64,000 bases of DNA from positions 124,001 to 188,000 of the forward strand of contig NZ_JAFCKF010000009.1 of NCBI RefSeq assembly GCF_018130545.1, in the 5' to 3' direction. The notes under the pieces were generated by a model. That model searched no databases. It saw only the letters and a program-made list of their open reading frames with translations, and was not told the origin of the DNA. The stretch is from Bradyrhizobium tropiciagri (GTDB lineage: Bacteria; Pseudomonadota; Alphaproteobacteria; Rhizobiales; Xanthobacteraceae). The position numbers were made by a program, and so were the translations under genes. Each line of letters starts with the position of its first letter. The stretch's first letter is position 1. Positions 8,258 through 16,131 of the stretch are shown in pieces.

Positions 8258-9622
8258 ATGCGCGCCACCGTTCCGACCGCCACGACGGTTCTCGACTCGA
8301 TCCTGTTTCGTGACGCCTTCGGTACGCCGGCCATGCGCGAGATCTTCTCCGACTATTCGCTGATCTCCCGCTACGCCGAGGTCGAGATCGCGCTGGCCAA
8401 GGCCGAGGCGCGCTGCGGCGTCATTCCCTCCGATGCTGCCGACGAGATCGCCAAACGGACCGATGTCGCGGCGCTGGATTTCGACCTACTGCACCAGGAA
8501 ACCGACATCGTCGGCTATCCGATCCTGCCGCTGGTGCATCAGATGGCGAAGCAATGCGGCGACGCCGGCCGCTTCGTGCACTGGGGCGCGACCACGCAGG
8601 ACATCATGGACAGCGCCGTGATGCTGCAGGTCCGCGACGGCCTTGAGATCATCGAGCAGGACATCTCGGAGCTGCGCAAAATTCTCGCGGACCTGTCGAA
8701 GCGGCATCGCGACACGCCGATGGCCGGTCGCACCCATCTGCAACAGGCGCTGCCGGTCACCTTCGGCTACAAATGCGCGATCTGGCTTGCGATGTTCGAT
8801 CGCCACGCCGAACGGCTCGCGCAATTGAAGCCACGCGTGCTGGTCGGCCAGTTCGCCGGCGCTGCCGGCACGCTGGCCTCGCTGGGCGGCAAGGGTCTCG
8901 AGGTCCAGCAGGCGCTCTGCGACGAGCTCGGGCTCGGAGTGCCGGTGTCCACCTGGCACGTAGCGCGCGACGGACTCGCGGAAGTCGTGAACTTCTTCGC
9001 CCTCGTGACCGGCTCGCTCGGCAAGATCGCGCTCGACATCATGATCATGGCCTCGACCGAATTCGCCGAGGTCTACGAGCCCTTCGTGAAGGGCCGCGGG
9101 GCATCCTCCACAATGCCGCAGAAGCGCAATCCGATCTCGTCGGAGCTGATGCTGGCCGCCGCCAAGGGCGTGCGCCAGCACGCCGGTCTGATGCTCGATG
9201 CGACGATCCAGGATTTCGAGCGTGCCACCGGACCGTGGCATGCCGAATGGATGGCGATCCCCGAGAGCTTCGTTCTGACCGCCGGCGCCCTGCATCAGGC
9301 TAAATTCGCCCTCAGCGGCCTGATCGTCGACGAGGCGCGGATGGCGACCAATCTCGACATCAGCCGCGGCCTGATCGTGGCGGAAGCCGTGATGATGGGC
9401 CTCGCGCCGCAGCTCGGGCGCCAGGACGCCCACGACGTCGTTTACGACGCCTGCCGCCGCGCCAATGAGCAGCACATCTCGCTTGCGGACGCGCTCGCGG
9501 CCGATCCGAAGATCGCCTCGCGCATCGACCGGGCGACGATCGAGCGCCTGACCGCGCCGCGCAACTATCTCGGCCTCGCGCCCGAGATGGTCGATCGCGT
9601 GCTGGCGAGCGTGGCGCGCTAG
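8258..9622 (+). CDS. Fumarase/aspartase superfamily lyase (PcaB/adenylosuccinate lyase-like)
   Basis: A 454-residue cytosolic lyase catalysing beta-elimination or cycloisomerisation of a dicarboxylate-type substrate, active as a tetramer in this family. Key motifs: GRTHLQQALP (His about 160) and the superfamily signature SSTMPQKRNP at about 283-292 with the catalytic Ser. Closest by eye to 3-carboxy-cis,cis-muconate cycloisomerase and adenylosuccinate lyase-like proteins, but no other protocatechuate or purine gene is nearby. ATG 8258 has a strong TTGGGAGG site; earlier in-frame codons lie in the operator. Followed 63 bases later by a symporter, so it probably acts on an imported dicarboxylate or amino-acid conjugate. 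Confidence 0.85.
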   Translation: MRATVPTATTVLDSILFRDAFGTPAMREIFSDYSLISRYAEVEIALAKAEARCGVIPSDAADEIAKRTDVAALDFDLLHQETDIVGYPILPLVHQMAKQCGDAGRFVHWGATTQDIMDSAVMLQVRDGLEIIEQDISELRKILADLSKRHRDTPMAGRTHLQQALPVTFGYKCAIWLAMFDRHAERLAQLKPRVLVGQFAGAAGTLASLGGKGLEVQQALCDELGLGVPVSTWHVARDGLAEVVNFFALVTGSLGKIALDIMIMASTEFAEVYEPFVKGRGASSTMPQKRNPISSELMLAAAKGVRQHAGLMLDATIQDFERATGPWHAEWMAIPESFVLTAGALHQAKFALSGLIVDEARMATNLDISRGLIVAEAVMMGLAPQLGRQDAHDVVYDACRRANEQHISLADALAADPKIASRIDRATIERLTAPRNYLGLAPEMVDRVLASVAR

Positions 9623-9685
9623 CGCGTCACCTCGTATCGCCTGCCCATCAAGAGACGCGACCAACGCGCATTCGGAGGAAACCCC

Positions 9686-10999
9686 ATGTCTACGACTGCC
9701 GCCTCGCTTGGACTCCAGACGTCAGCGCCTGCGCCGACTTCGAAGAATCCGCTTTGGAAGAATCTCGGCTTCCAGGTCATCATTGCCATGATCCTCGGCG
9801 CGGCCGTGGGTTTCCTGTTTCCGTCTTGGGCGATCGAGCTCAAGGTCCTCGGCGACATCTTCCTGCGTCTGATCAAGACCGCGGTGGCGCCGCTGGTGTT
9901 CCTGTGCGTCGCCGCGGGCATCGTGTCGGCGGGCGACTTCAAGCGGGTCGGCAAGGTCGGCCTGGTCGCGATGATCTATTTCGAGATCGTCTCGACCATC
10001 GCGCTGGCTTTCGGGCTGCTCGCCGGCAATCTGCTCGGCCTCGGCAAGGGCATCGCGACCGCGACGGCCACAGCCGGCGTGAAGCCGCCGGCGGCACCGG
10101 GAAAGCCGCAAGGTGCGCTCGATTTCATCCTCAACATCTTCCCGGACAATTTCCTCGGCGCCTTCACCCGCGGCGAGCTGCTGCAGGTGCTCGCCATCGC
10201 CATCATCTTCGGCGCCGCGCTGCTGCGCCTGAAGGCGGACAAGCGCCAGCCGATCGAGACCGGGCTGAACCGGATATCCGAGGTGCTGTTCGAGTTCATC
10301 CACATCATCATGTCGTTCGCGCCGATCGGCACCTTCGGCGCCGTCGCCTTTGCGGTGGGATCGAGCGGGACGGCGGTGCTGTTGTCGCTGATCTATCTCG
10401 TGCTCAGCTTCTACGCCGTGGTGGCGCTGTTCATCGTCATCGTGCTCGGAACGGTCTGCGCGCTGTTCGGGATCAACCTGTTCCGTTTCCTGCGCTACAT
10501 CAGGGACGAGATTTTCATCGTGCTCGGCACGGCGTCGTCGGAAAGCGTGCTGCCGCGTCTGCTCGAAAAGCTGCCGCAGCTCGGTTGTTCGCGGCAATGC
10601 GCCGGCCTGGTGCTGCCGACCGGCTATGCGTTCAATCTCGACGGCACGTCGATCTACATGGCGATGGGCGTGCTGTTCCTGGCCAATGCCTACAACGTGC
10701 CGCTGGGCTTCAGCCAGCAACTCGGCATTCTCGCGCTGATGCTGATCACCTCGAAGGGCGCCGCGACGGTCTCGGGCGGCACCTTCGTGGTGTTCGCGGC
10801 GACGGTGACCGCGACCGGCGTGTTGCCGCTCGAAGGACTGGCGGTGCTGTTCGGCGTCTATCGCTTCATGTCGATCGCGGTCGCAACCACCAACGTGATC
10901 GGCAACGCGGTCGCGACCGTCGTCACCGCGAAGCTCTGCGGGGAGTTCGACGAGGCAATGTCGCAACGGGTGTTGCGTGCGCAGGGTGACGCGGTTTGA
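9686..10999 (+). CDS. Dicarboxylate/amino acid:cation symporter (DAACS, DctA-like)
   Basis: A 437-residue inner-membrane secondary transporter moving dicarboxylates or acidic amino acids with Na+ or H+. Multiple hydrophobic segments start at FQVIIAMILGAAVGFLFP. The family signatures are present: AFNLDGTSIYMAMG (NLDGT motif) and TSKGAATVSGGTFV (re-entrant loop, normally TSKGxAGVxG). GGAGG precedes the ATG by 7 bases. Same strand as the lyase, 63 bases apart, so very likely one operon under the GntR operators. The substrate is unknown but should be what the lyase cleaves or forms. Confidence 0.9.
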   Translation: MSTTAASLGLQTSAPAPTSKNPLWKNLGFQVIIAMILGAAVGFLFPSWAIELKVLGDIFLRLIKTAVAPLVFLCVAAGIVSAGDFKRVGKVGLVAMIYFEIVSTIALAFGLLAGNLLGLGKGIATATATAGVKPPAAPGKPQGALDFILNIFPDNFLGAFTRGELLQVLAIAIIFGAALLRLKADKRQPIETGLNRISEVLFEFIHIIMSFAPIGTFGAVAFAVGSSGTAVLLSLIYLVLSFYAVVALFIVIVLGTVCALFGINLFRFLRYIRDEIFIVLGTASSESVLPRLLEKLPQLGCSRQCAGLVLPTGYAFNLDGTSIYMAMGVLFLANAYNVPLGFSQQLGILALMLITSKGAATVSGGTFVVFAATVTATGVLPLEGLAVLFGVYRFMSIAVATTNVIGNAVATVVTAKLCGEFDEAMSQRVLRAQGDAV

Positions 11000-11047
11000 G
11001 GGAGCGGGGTGTTAGATCTGAGTTGCCCGACGACGCCACAAACTCTC

Positions 11048-11170
11048 CGTCGTCCCGGCGAAGGCCGGGACCCATAACCACCGATACTCATTGTTGCGCG
11101 ATGCCGGAATGACGAGTCGTGTTCACCACACCCGCCGCGGAGTATGGGTCCCGGCCTTCGCCGGGACGAC
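11048..11170. repeat. Intergenic inverted repeat, GTCGTCCCGGCGAAGGCCGGGACCC family
   Basis: Arm one at 11048-11076 (CGTCGTCCCGGCGAAGGCCG then GGACCCATA) is matched by its reverse complement at 11143-11170. Each arm is itself a small hairpin. Copies of this family recur at 39966-40089 and 50563-50683. It lies between the convergent symporter and polyprenyl synthase genes. Confidence 0.8.
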
Positions 11171-11204
11171 ACCCGTTTTGTGGTGCTAGTGAGTACCTAA
11201 CAGC

Positions 11205-12215
11205 CTAATGCGATCTTGCCAGGCAGAACGCGACGACCTGTTCCAGCGCCGTCTTCATCGGTGACGACGGGAACAGCGCCAGCGCGTCGACGGCCATCGC
11301 GCCGTAATGCTGGGCGCGGCTGATGGTGTCTTCCAGCGCGCGATGCTTGGTCATCAGCCCGATGGCGTGGTCGAGATCGGCCGATCCGATCTCGCCGCGC
11401 TCCAGCGCGCGGATCCAGAACTGGCGCTCGGTGTCGTTGCCCCTGCGGAAGGCCAGCACGACGGGCAGCGTGATCTTGCCTTCGCGGAAATCGTCGCCGA
11501 CATTCTTGCCGAGCTTGGCGGACTTGCCGCCATAGTCGAGCACGTCGTCGACGAGCTGGAACGCGATGCCGAGATTCATGCCGACCGAGCGGCACGCGGT
11601 CTGCTCGGCCTTCGGCCGGTTGGCGATGACAGGGCCGACCTCGCAGGCGGCTGCGAACAGCTCGGCGGTCTTGCCGCGGATCACGGCGAGATATTCGTCC
11701 TCGGTGGTCGCGGTGTTCTTGGCGGCGGCAAGCTGCATCACCTCGCCCTCGGCGATGGTGGCGGCGGCCGCGGAGAGGATATCGAGCGCGCGCAGCGAGC
11801 CGACCTCGACCATCATCCGGAACGCTTGGCCGAGCAGGAAGTCGCCGACCAGCACGCTGGCCTCGTTGCCCCACAGCATCCGCGCGGACAATTTGCCGCG
11901 GCGCAGCTCGCTCTCGTCGACCACGTCGTCATGCAGCAGGGTCGCGGTGTGCATGAATTCGACCGCGGCGGCGAGCTTGATATGGCCGTCGCCGCTGTAG
12001 TCGGCGAGCTGGGCCATCGCCAAGGTCAGCATCGGGCGCAGCCGTTTTCCCCCGGAGGAGATCAGATGGTTGGCGACCTCCGGGATCATGGTGACCTCGG
12101 AGCCGGTCCGCGAAAGGATCGTCGCGTTGACGCGCTCCATGTCGGCGGCGACAAGTCCCACCAGCCCGTCGATCGAAGCATTGGACGGGCTTTCGAAGGG
12201 TACAATAACCGCCAC
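11205..12215 (-). CDS. Polyprenyl diphosphate synthase (octa/decaprenyl type)
   Basis: Long-chain trans-prenyl diphosphate synthase supplying the ubiquinone side chain by repeated IPP addition. 336 residues. GGKRLRPML (about 56-63) binds IPP; the first Asp-rich motif LLHDDVVDE (DDVVD about 96-100) and the second QLVDDVLDY (about 220-228) bind Mg-diphosphate. The frame is open far upstream, but that part is antisense to the next genes. I chose GTG 12215, preceded by TGGAGA, because it starts VAVIVPFESPSNASIDGLVG just before the first conserved helix. Chain length cannot be read directly; alphaproteobacteria commonly make Q10. Confidence 0.9.
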   Translation of the reverse strand: MAVIVPFESPSNASIDGLVGLVAADMERVNATILSRTGSEVTMIPEVANHLISSGGKRLRPMLTLAMAQLADYSGDGHIKLAAAVEFMHTATLLHDDVVDESELRRGKLSARMLWGNEASVLVGDFLLGQAFRMMVEVGSLRALDILSAAAATIAEGEVMQLAAAKNTATTEDEYLAVIRGKTAELFAAACEVGPVIANRPKAEQTACRSVGMNLGIAFQLVDDVLDYGGKSAKLGKNVGDDFREGKITLPVVLAFRRGNDTERQFWIRALERGEIGSADLDHAIGLMTKHRALEDTISRAQHYGAMAVDALALFPSSPMKTALEQVVAFCLARSH

Positions 12216-12350
12216 GCTGGTCTCCAATTTTGCCGAATACGCACTATGCTCAGCTATAACAATAGAAACTGCGCGGTGCAGCGGCAAGGGCACGAAGTTG
12301 TTGACATGTGACGCATTGGCCGCACAGCCGGGGCAACAGGAGAGCGTATT

Positions 12351-12578
12351 TTGCGGGAATTGGTTCGGACCAATGACATGGTGCTGGTCTCCGCCATCGG
12401 CGCGCTGCTCGACAGCGCTAACATCCATCATCTGGTGCTGGACCAGAACATGAGCATCATCGAGGGCTCGCTCGGCGTGCTGCCGCGGCGGATCCTGGTG
12501 CATGAGGACGACAAGGATGAGGCCCGCCAGCTGCTGACCGATGCCGGCCTCGGCCATGAATTGCGGGCCGATGACTAG
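12351..12578 (+). CDS. DUF2007 family small protein
   Basis: A 75-residue protein, MRELVRTNDMVLVSAIGALL then DSANIHHLVLDQNMSIIEGS, matching the DUF2007 (putative prokaryotic signal-transducing, PII-like) pattern in which a ferredoxin-like fold ends with a charged helix (HEDDKDEARQLLTDAGLG). It starts at TTG 12351 with AACAGGAGAGCG upstream; ATG 12378 is an alternative. Divergent from the polyprenyl synthase and overlapping the next methyltransferase gene by 8 bases, so the two are probably translationally coupled. Confidence 0.75.
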   Translation: MRELVRTNDMVLVSAIGALLDSANIHHLVLDQNMSIIEGSLGVLPRRILVHEDDKDEARQLLTDAGLGHELRADD

Positions 12579-13398
12579 AGCGTTTTCAAGCGAAGTGGGC
12601 TCCGGTTCGCGTGAAGAAAACGCGTCAAAAAAGGAGTCTCCAGCCCTTGAGATCACCGAGGACGGATTCCTCGGCGGACAATTGCGGCTGCGGCAGCCCC
12701 GCAGCGGCCATCGGGCCGGCCATGACGCGATCCTGCTCGCCGCGGCGACGCCGGCCCGCCCTGGTGAGCGCGTCGTCGATCTCGGTGCCGGCGTCGGTGC
12801 GGCCGGGCTTGCGGTGGCGCGGCGGGTGAGGGGGATCGATCTGGTCCTGGTCGAGATCGACCCTGGATTGGCCGAGCTGGCGCGGAATAACGCCGGTGCC
12901 AATGCGATCAAGGCCGAGGTAATCGTGCTCGATGTCGAGGCCAGTGCCGCAGGCTTCGACGAAGCAGGCCTCACGCCTGACAGCGCCGACGTCGTGCTGA
13001 TGAACCCGCCGTTCAACGATTCCGCCAGGCACCGCGCCTCGCCGGACGCCGTGCGCCAGCGCGCCCATGTCGCGACCGCGACCACGCTTGCCGCCTGGGT
13101 TCATGCGGCGCGGCGGATCCTGAAGTCGAACGGGCAGTTGGCGATGATCTGGCGGGCGGACGGGATTGCCGAGGTGCTGGCTGCGCTGGAGCGCGGCTTC
13201 GGCAGCCTCGAGATTTTGCCCGTTCACGGTGAAGGGGCGTCGCCTGCGATCCGAATCCTGGTGCGAGCCACCAAGGGTGGCCGGGCGCCGATCCGGCTGC
13301 ATGCCGCGCTGCTGCTCAAGGAAGAGTCAGGTGTGCCCAACAAATGGGTGGAGGAGATCTTGGCTGGAAAGGGGGAATTGCCGCTGGCGCGGCGCTAA
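12571..13398 (+). CDS. Class I SAM-dependent methyltransferase (TrmN6-like)
   Basis: About 275 residues. SAM motif I is VVDLGAGVGAAGLAVARR and the target-amino motif is VLMNPPFND (NPPF, typical of N6-adenine and other exocyclic-amine methyltransferases such as TrmN6/YfiC, tRNA1Val A37). LEITEDGFLGGQLRLRQPRS is the usual N-terminal substrate region. ATG 12571 overlaps the preceding gene; GTG 12595 is an alternative. Either way the first 20 codons run through a dispersed intergenic repeat, so the N-terminus is probably not conserved. tRNA specificity is inferred. Confidence 0.75.
   Translation: MTRAFSSEVGSGSREENASKKESPALEITEDGFLGGQLRLRQPRSGHRAGHDAILLAAATPARPGERVVDLGAGVGAAGLAVARRVRGIDLVLVEIDPGLAELARNNAGANAIKAEVIVLDVEASAAGFDEAGLTPDSADVVLMNPPFNDSARHRASPDAVRQRAHVATATTLAAWVHAARRILKSNGQLAMIWRADGIAEVLAALERGFGSLEILPVHGEGASPAIRILVRATKGGRAPIRLHAALLLKEESGVPNKWVEEILAGKGELPLARR
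12577..12631. repeat. Dispersed repeat AGAGCGTTTTCAAGCGAAGTGGG at a gene start
   Basis: AGAGCGTTTTCAAGCGAAGT followed by GGGCTCCGGTTCGCGTGAAG and AAAACGCG resembles a short palindromic element (GCGTTTTC / GAAAACGC arms). A related element lies at 36521-36602. Here it forms the 5' coding end of the methyltransferase gene. Confidence 0.55.
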
Positions 13399-13476
13399 AG
13401 CATGATCCGGAAAAGTGCGCAGCGGTTTTCCGAAAAGATCATGCTCAAACAAGAAGCTAAAGCGTTGCGCTTTAGC
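13399..13476. repeat. Dispersed repeat AAGCATGATCCGGAAAAGTG
   Basis: AAGCATGATCCGGAAAAGTG, then TTTTCCGAAAAGATCATGCT, form inverted arms, followed by a second small hairpin CTAAAGCG TTG CGCTTTAG. A cousin with AGCATGATCCC / GGGATCATGCT arms is at 28423-28494. Located directly after the methyltransferase stop codon. Confidence 0.65.
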
Positions 13477-13511
13477 GGGCAGAGCGCCGCCCGCGTCGTA
13501 CGGGCACTAAA

Positions 13512-13610
13512 TTACTGCGAAGCCGTTTCCGACTGGCGTTCCGGCGTCGACGTGAACCGGATCGCCGTCAGGAGCGTACCGATCAGCAAAATCAGCAGAT
13601 AGATCTTCAT
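13512..13610 (-). CDS. Small single-span membrane protein (32 aa)
   Basis: Thirty-two codons beginning MKIYLLILLIGTLLTAIRFT with a polar tail ending ETASQ. One transmembrane helix (about residues 3-18). The ATG is preceded by GGCGGAGAGGGACTC, a strong and well-spaced ribosome binding site, which is why I report it although it is very short. Divergent from the S49 peptidase gene, 108 bases away. Function unknown. Confidence 0.45.
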   Translation of the reverse strand: MKIYLLILLIGTLLTAIRFTSTPERQSETASQ

Positions 13611-13718
13611 GAGTCCCTCTCCGCCGCGAATTGCAACCCCAATGACAAAATGCAAAACGCGTTCCACGGAATCCAATGACAGTGGCGTGATAAAAAGTGG
13701 TTAATTCGAGGTAACGGC

Positions 13719-14642
13719 ATGAGTGAACAAATAAGTGATCGCCACGGCCATTCCGGAGGACGTTCGGGACTGCTCGAACGCGTGCAGGGAATGTTGCCGG
13801 CACGTTTCCGGCGCGGCACGGCGGTGGTGCCTGTCGTGCGGCTGTCGGGTGTGATCGGCGCGGTGACGCCGCTGCGGCCCGGCATGACGCTCTCCGGCGT
13901 TGCCAAGATGCTGGAGCGCGCCTTTGGCACGCGTAATGCCAAGGCGGTTGCGCTGGTGATCAATTCGCCGGGCGGCTCGCCGGTGCAGTCGCGGCAGATC
14001 TATCTGCGCATCCGGCAATTGGCGGCCGAGAAGAAGCTGCCGGTGCTGGTGTTCGCCGAAGATGTCGCGGCGTCCGGCGGCTACATGATCGCCTGCGCGG
14101 GCGATGAGATCTATTGCGATCCGTCCTCGATCCTCGGCTCGATCGGCGTGGTCGGCGGCAGCTTCGGTTTCCAGGAGGCGATCAAGAAGATCGGGGTCGA
14201 GCGGCGGCTGTATACGGCCGGCAGCCACAAGGCGATGCTCGATCCGTTCCTCCCCGAAAACCCTGACGACGTCGCCCGGCTGAAGACGATCCAGCGCGAG
14301 ATTCATGCAACCTTCATCAACCTGGTGAAGCAGAGCCGGGGCAGCCGCCTGAAGGGCGCCGACGACGTGCTGTTCACCGGTGAATACTGGGCGGGCGAGA
14401 CTGCGATCGGTCTCGGGCTTGCCGATAGCATCGGCGATCTCCGCTCGGTCTTGCGGGCCCGCTATGGCGAGAAGGTGCTGACCCCGGTGATCGCGCCGGC
14501 GAGCGGCCTGCTGTCGGGCCTGCTCGGCCGCAGGGCGCCGGGGGCGGGATCGCTGGCCGCGCTGGATGGCTTGGCCGGGTTGCCGGACGACCTGATCTCG
14601 GCATTGGAAACACGGGCGATTTGGGCCAGATTCGGGCTCTGA
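13719..14642 (+). CDS. S49 family peptidase (SppA/SohB-like)
   Basis: A 307-residue signal-peptide-peptidase-type serine protease. VALVINSPGGSPVQSRQIYL is the oxyanion-forming region and VAASGGYMIACAGDEIYCDP contains the nucleophile Ser (ASGGY); SSILGSIGVVGGSFGF follows, as in SppA. A Lys general base is expected from family knowledge. There is no clear N-terminal transmembrane helix, unlike E. coli SppA/SohB, so it may be peripheral or cytosolic. The start MSEQISDRHGHSGGRSGLLE at 13719 follows GAGGTAACGGC. Confidence 0.85.
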   Translation: MSEQISDRHGHSGGRSGLLERVQGMLPARFRRGTAVVPVVRLSGVIGAVTPLRPGMTLSGVAKMLERAFGTRNAKAVALVINSPGGSPVQSRQIYLRIRQLAAEKKLPVLVFAEDVAASGGYMIACAGDEIYCDPSSILGSIGVVGGSFGFQEAIKKIGVERRLYTAGSHKAMLDPFLPENPDDVARLKTIQREIHATFINLVKQSRGSRLKGADDVLFTGEYWAGETAIGLGLADSIGDLRSVLRARYGEKVLTPVIAPASGLLSGLLGRRAPGAGSLAALDGLAGLPDDLISALETRAIWARFGL

Positions 14643-14758
14643 ACACGGGGATGTGAGCGCGCCATTTAGCCCTAAAACCGCGATTGCGGCGCAGCCTTGG
14701 TTGCGCGAGAATGCCTGCCATTGGGGGCCTGACAGACGTGAACGACAAGGATCGACCG

Positions 14759-14950
14759 ATGCCGCCGCTGATTGCATTCGCAGGCGTCCTGGGTGGCTTG
14801 GCCGTGGTCCGCTGGGCATACAAGACGGCCGTCCGGATCAACCAGGAACTGGAAGAGGCGCGCTTGTCCCGCGTGGCCGAGACCACGCGTGCCAGCGAAA
14901 TCAAGACCCTGCGCCGCGACCCCGTGACCGGGGCCTACCGCCCGGGCTAG
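14759..14950 (+). CDS. Small membrane-anchored hypothetical protein (63 aa)
   Basis: Starts MPPLIAFAGVLGGLAVVRWA: an N-terminal hydrophobic helix (about residues 3-18) followed by a basic, helical cytoplasmic tail (VRINQELEEARLSRVAE) and an ending RRDPVTGAYRPG. AAGGATCGACCG precedes ATG 14759; GTG 14738 is an in-frame alternative. The pattern is that of a small membrane-tethered coiled-coil protein. Function unknown. It follows the S49 peptidase gene by 116 bases. Confidence 0.6.
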   Translation: MPPLIAFAGVLGGLAVVRWAYKTAVRINQELEEARLSRVAETTRASEIKTLRRDPVTGAYRPG

Positions 14951-15102
14951 CGCTTGTTCTCCCTCGCCCCGCTCTTGCGGGGAGAGGGCCGGGGTGAGGG
15001 GCTGCTTCCGCAAACTCGAAAGACGAGAGTTCGCGGAGAGTCCCCCTCACCCGAAATCCGCGCTGCGCGCGAATTTCGACCTCTCCCCGCAAGCGGGGCG
15101 AG
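14949..15102. repeat. Intergenic inverted repeat, CTTGCGGGGAGAGG family
   Basis: CCCTCGCCCCGCTCTTGCGG (from 14962) is mirrored by ACCTCTCCCCGCAAGCGGGG ending at 15100, with further nested pairs (GGTGAGGGG / CCCCTCACC) between. Same family as 3488-3617. It separates the small membrane protein gene from glyQ. Confidence 0.75.
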
Positions 15103-15195
15103 GTGACAGAAACATCCCCCATCGCCTTGATTCCATTGGCCGCCGCCGATACGGTCCCGCGCGTTTCACACCCCCTCGCGAGATCGATTCCAACG

Positions 15196-16131
15196 ATGGA
15201 CGCCCTGCCTGACCACATGCGCCCGGAACGTTCGTTCCAGGGCTTCATCCTGGCTCTCCAGCGGTTCTGGGCCGAGCAGGGTTGCGTCATCCTGCAGCCC
15301 TACGACATGGAAATGGGCGCCGGCACCTTCCATCCCGCGACCACGCTGCGCGCGCTGGGGCCAAAGCCCTGGAATGCGGCCTATGTGCAGCCCTCGCGGC
15401 GGCCGAAGGACGGCCGCTACGGCGAAAATCCCAACCGGATGCAGCACTACTACCAGTTCCAGGTGATCATGAAGCCGTCGCCGCCGAACCTTCAGGAGCT
15501 CTACCTGAAGTCGCTGGCCGCGATCGGGATCGATTCGGCGATCCACGACATCCGCTTCGTCGAGGACGATTGGGAGAGCCCGACGCTCGGCGCCTGGGGT
15601 CTCGGGTGGGAATGCTGGTGCGACGGCATGGAAGTCTCGCAGTTCACCTACTTCCAGCAGGTTGCCGGCGTCGAATGCGCGCCGGTCGCGGGCGAACTGA
15701 CCTATGGGCTCGAGCGGCTCGCGATGTATGTGCAGGGCGTCGACCGGGTCTACGACCTCAACTTTAACGGCCGCGAGGGTGCCGCGAAGGTCACCTATGG
15801 CGACGTCTTCCTGCAAGCCGAGCAGGAATATTCACGGCACAATTTCGAATATGCCGACACCGCGATGCTGTTCGAGCAGTTCAAGATGGCGGAAGCGGCC
15901 TGCCGCAAATATCTCGCCGCCGGCTGGCGCGAGGGGAGCAATCACAAGGAACATCTGATGGCCTTGCCGGCCTACGACCAGTGCATAAAGGCGAGCCACG
16001 TGTTCAACCTGCTCGACGCCCGCGGCGTCATCTCGGTGACGGAGCGGCAGAGCTATATCGGGCGCGTGCGCGATCTGGCGAAGGCCTGCGGCGAGGCTTG
16101 GATCCACACTGAAACGGGCAGGGCGGTCTGA
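15196..16131 (+). CDS. glyQ: Glycyl-tRNA synthetase alpha subunit
   Basis: Catalytic subunit of the bacterial alpha2beta2 glycyl-tRNA synthetase; with glyS it charges tRNA-Gly. 311 residues, the usual length. It is recognised by [20 protein letters not shown] then [20 protein letters not shown] (class II motif region), [20 protein letters not shown] and [18 protein letters not shown] 15196 is chosen ([13 protein letters not shown]); the longer frame from 15103 has an unrelated leader, and ATG 15217 is possible. The stop overlaps the glyS start as ATGA, so the two subunits are translationally coupled. Confidence 0.97.
   Translation: MDALPDHMRPERSFQGFILALQRFWAEQGCVILQPYDMEMGAGTFHPATTLRALGPKPWNAAYVQPSRRPKDGRYGENPNRMQHYYQFQVIMKPSPPNLQELYLKSLAAIGIDSAIHDIRFVEDDWESPTLGAWGLGWECWCDGMEVSQFTYFQQVAGVECAPVAGELTYGLERLAMYVQGVDRVYDLNFNGREGAAKVTYGDVFLQAEQEYSRHNFEYADTAMLFEQFKMAEAACRKYLAAGWREGSNHKEHLMALPAYDQCIKASHVFNLLDARGVISVTERQSYIGRVRDLAKACGEAWIHTETGRAV

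Noticed and set aside
12216-13085. Upstream extension that would fuse extra sequence to the polyprenyl synthase (total 626 codons)
   Set aside because: The extension is antisense to the DUF2007 and methyltransferase genes and non-conserved; GTG 12215 fits the family start.
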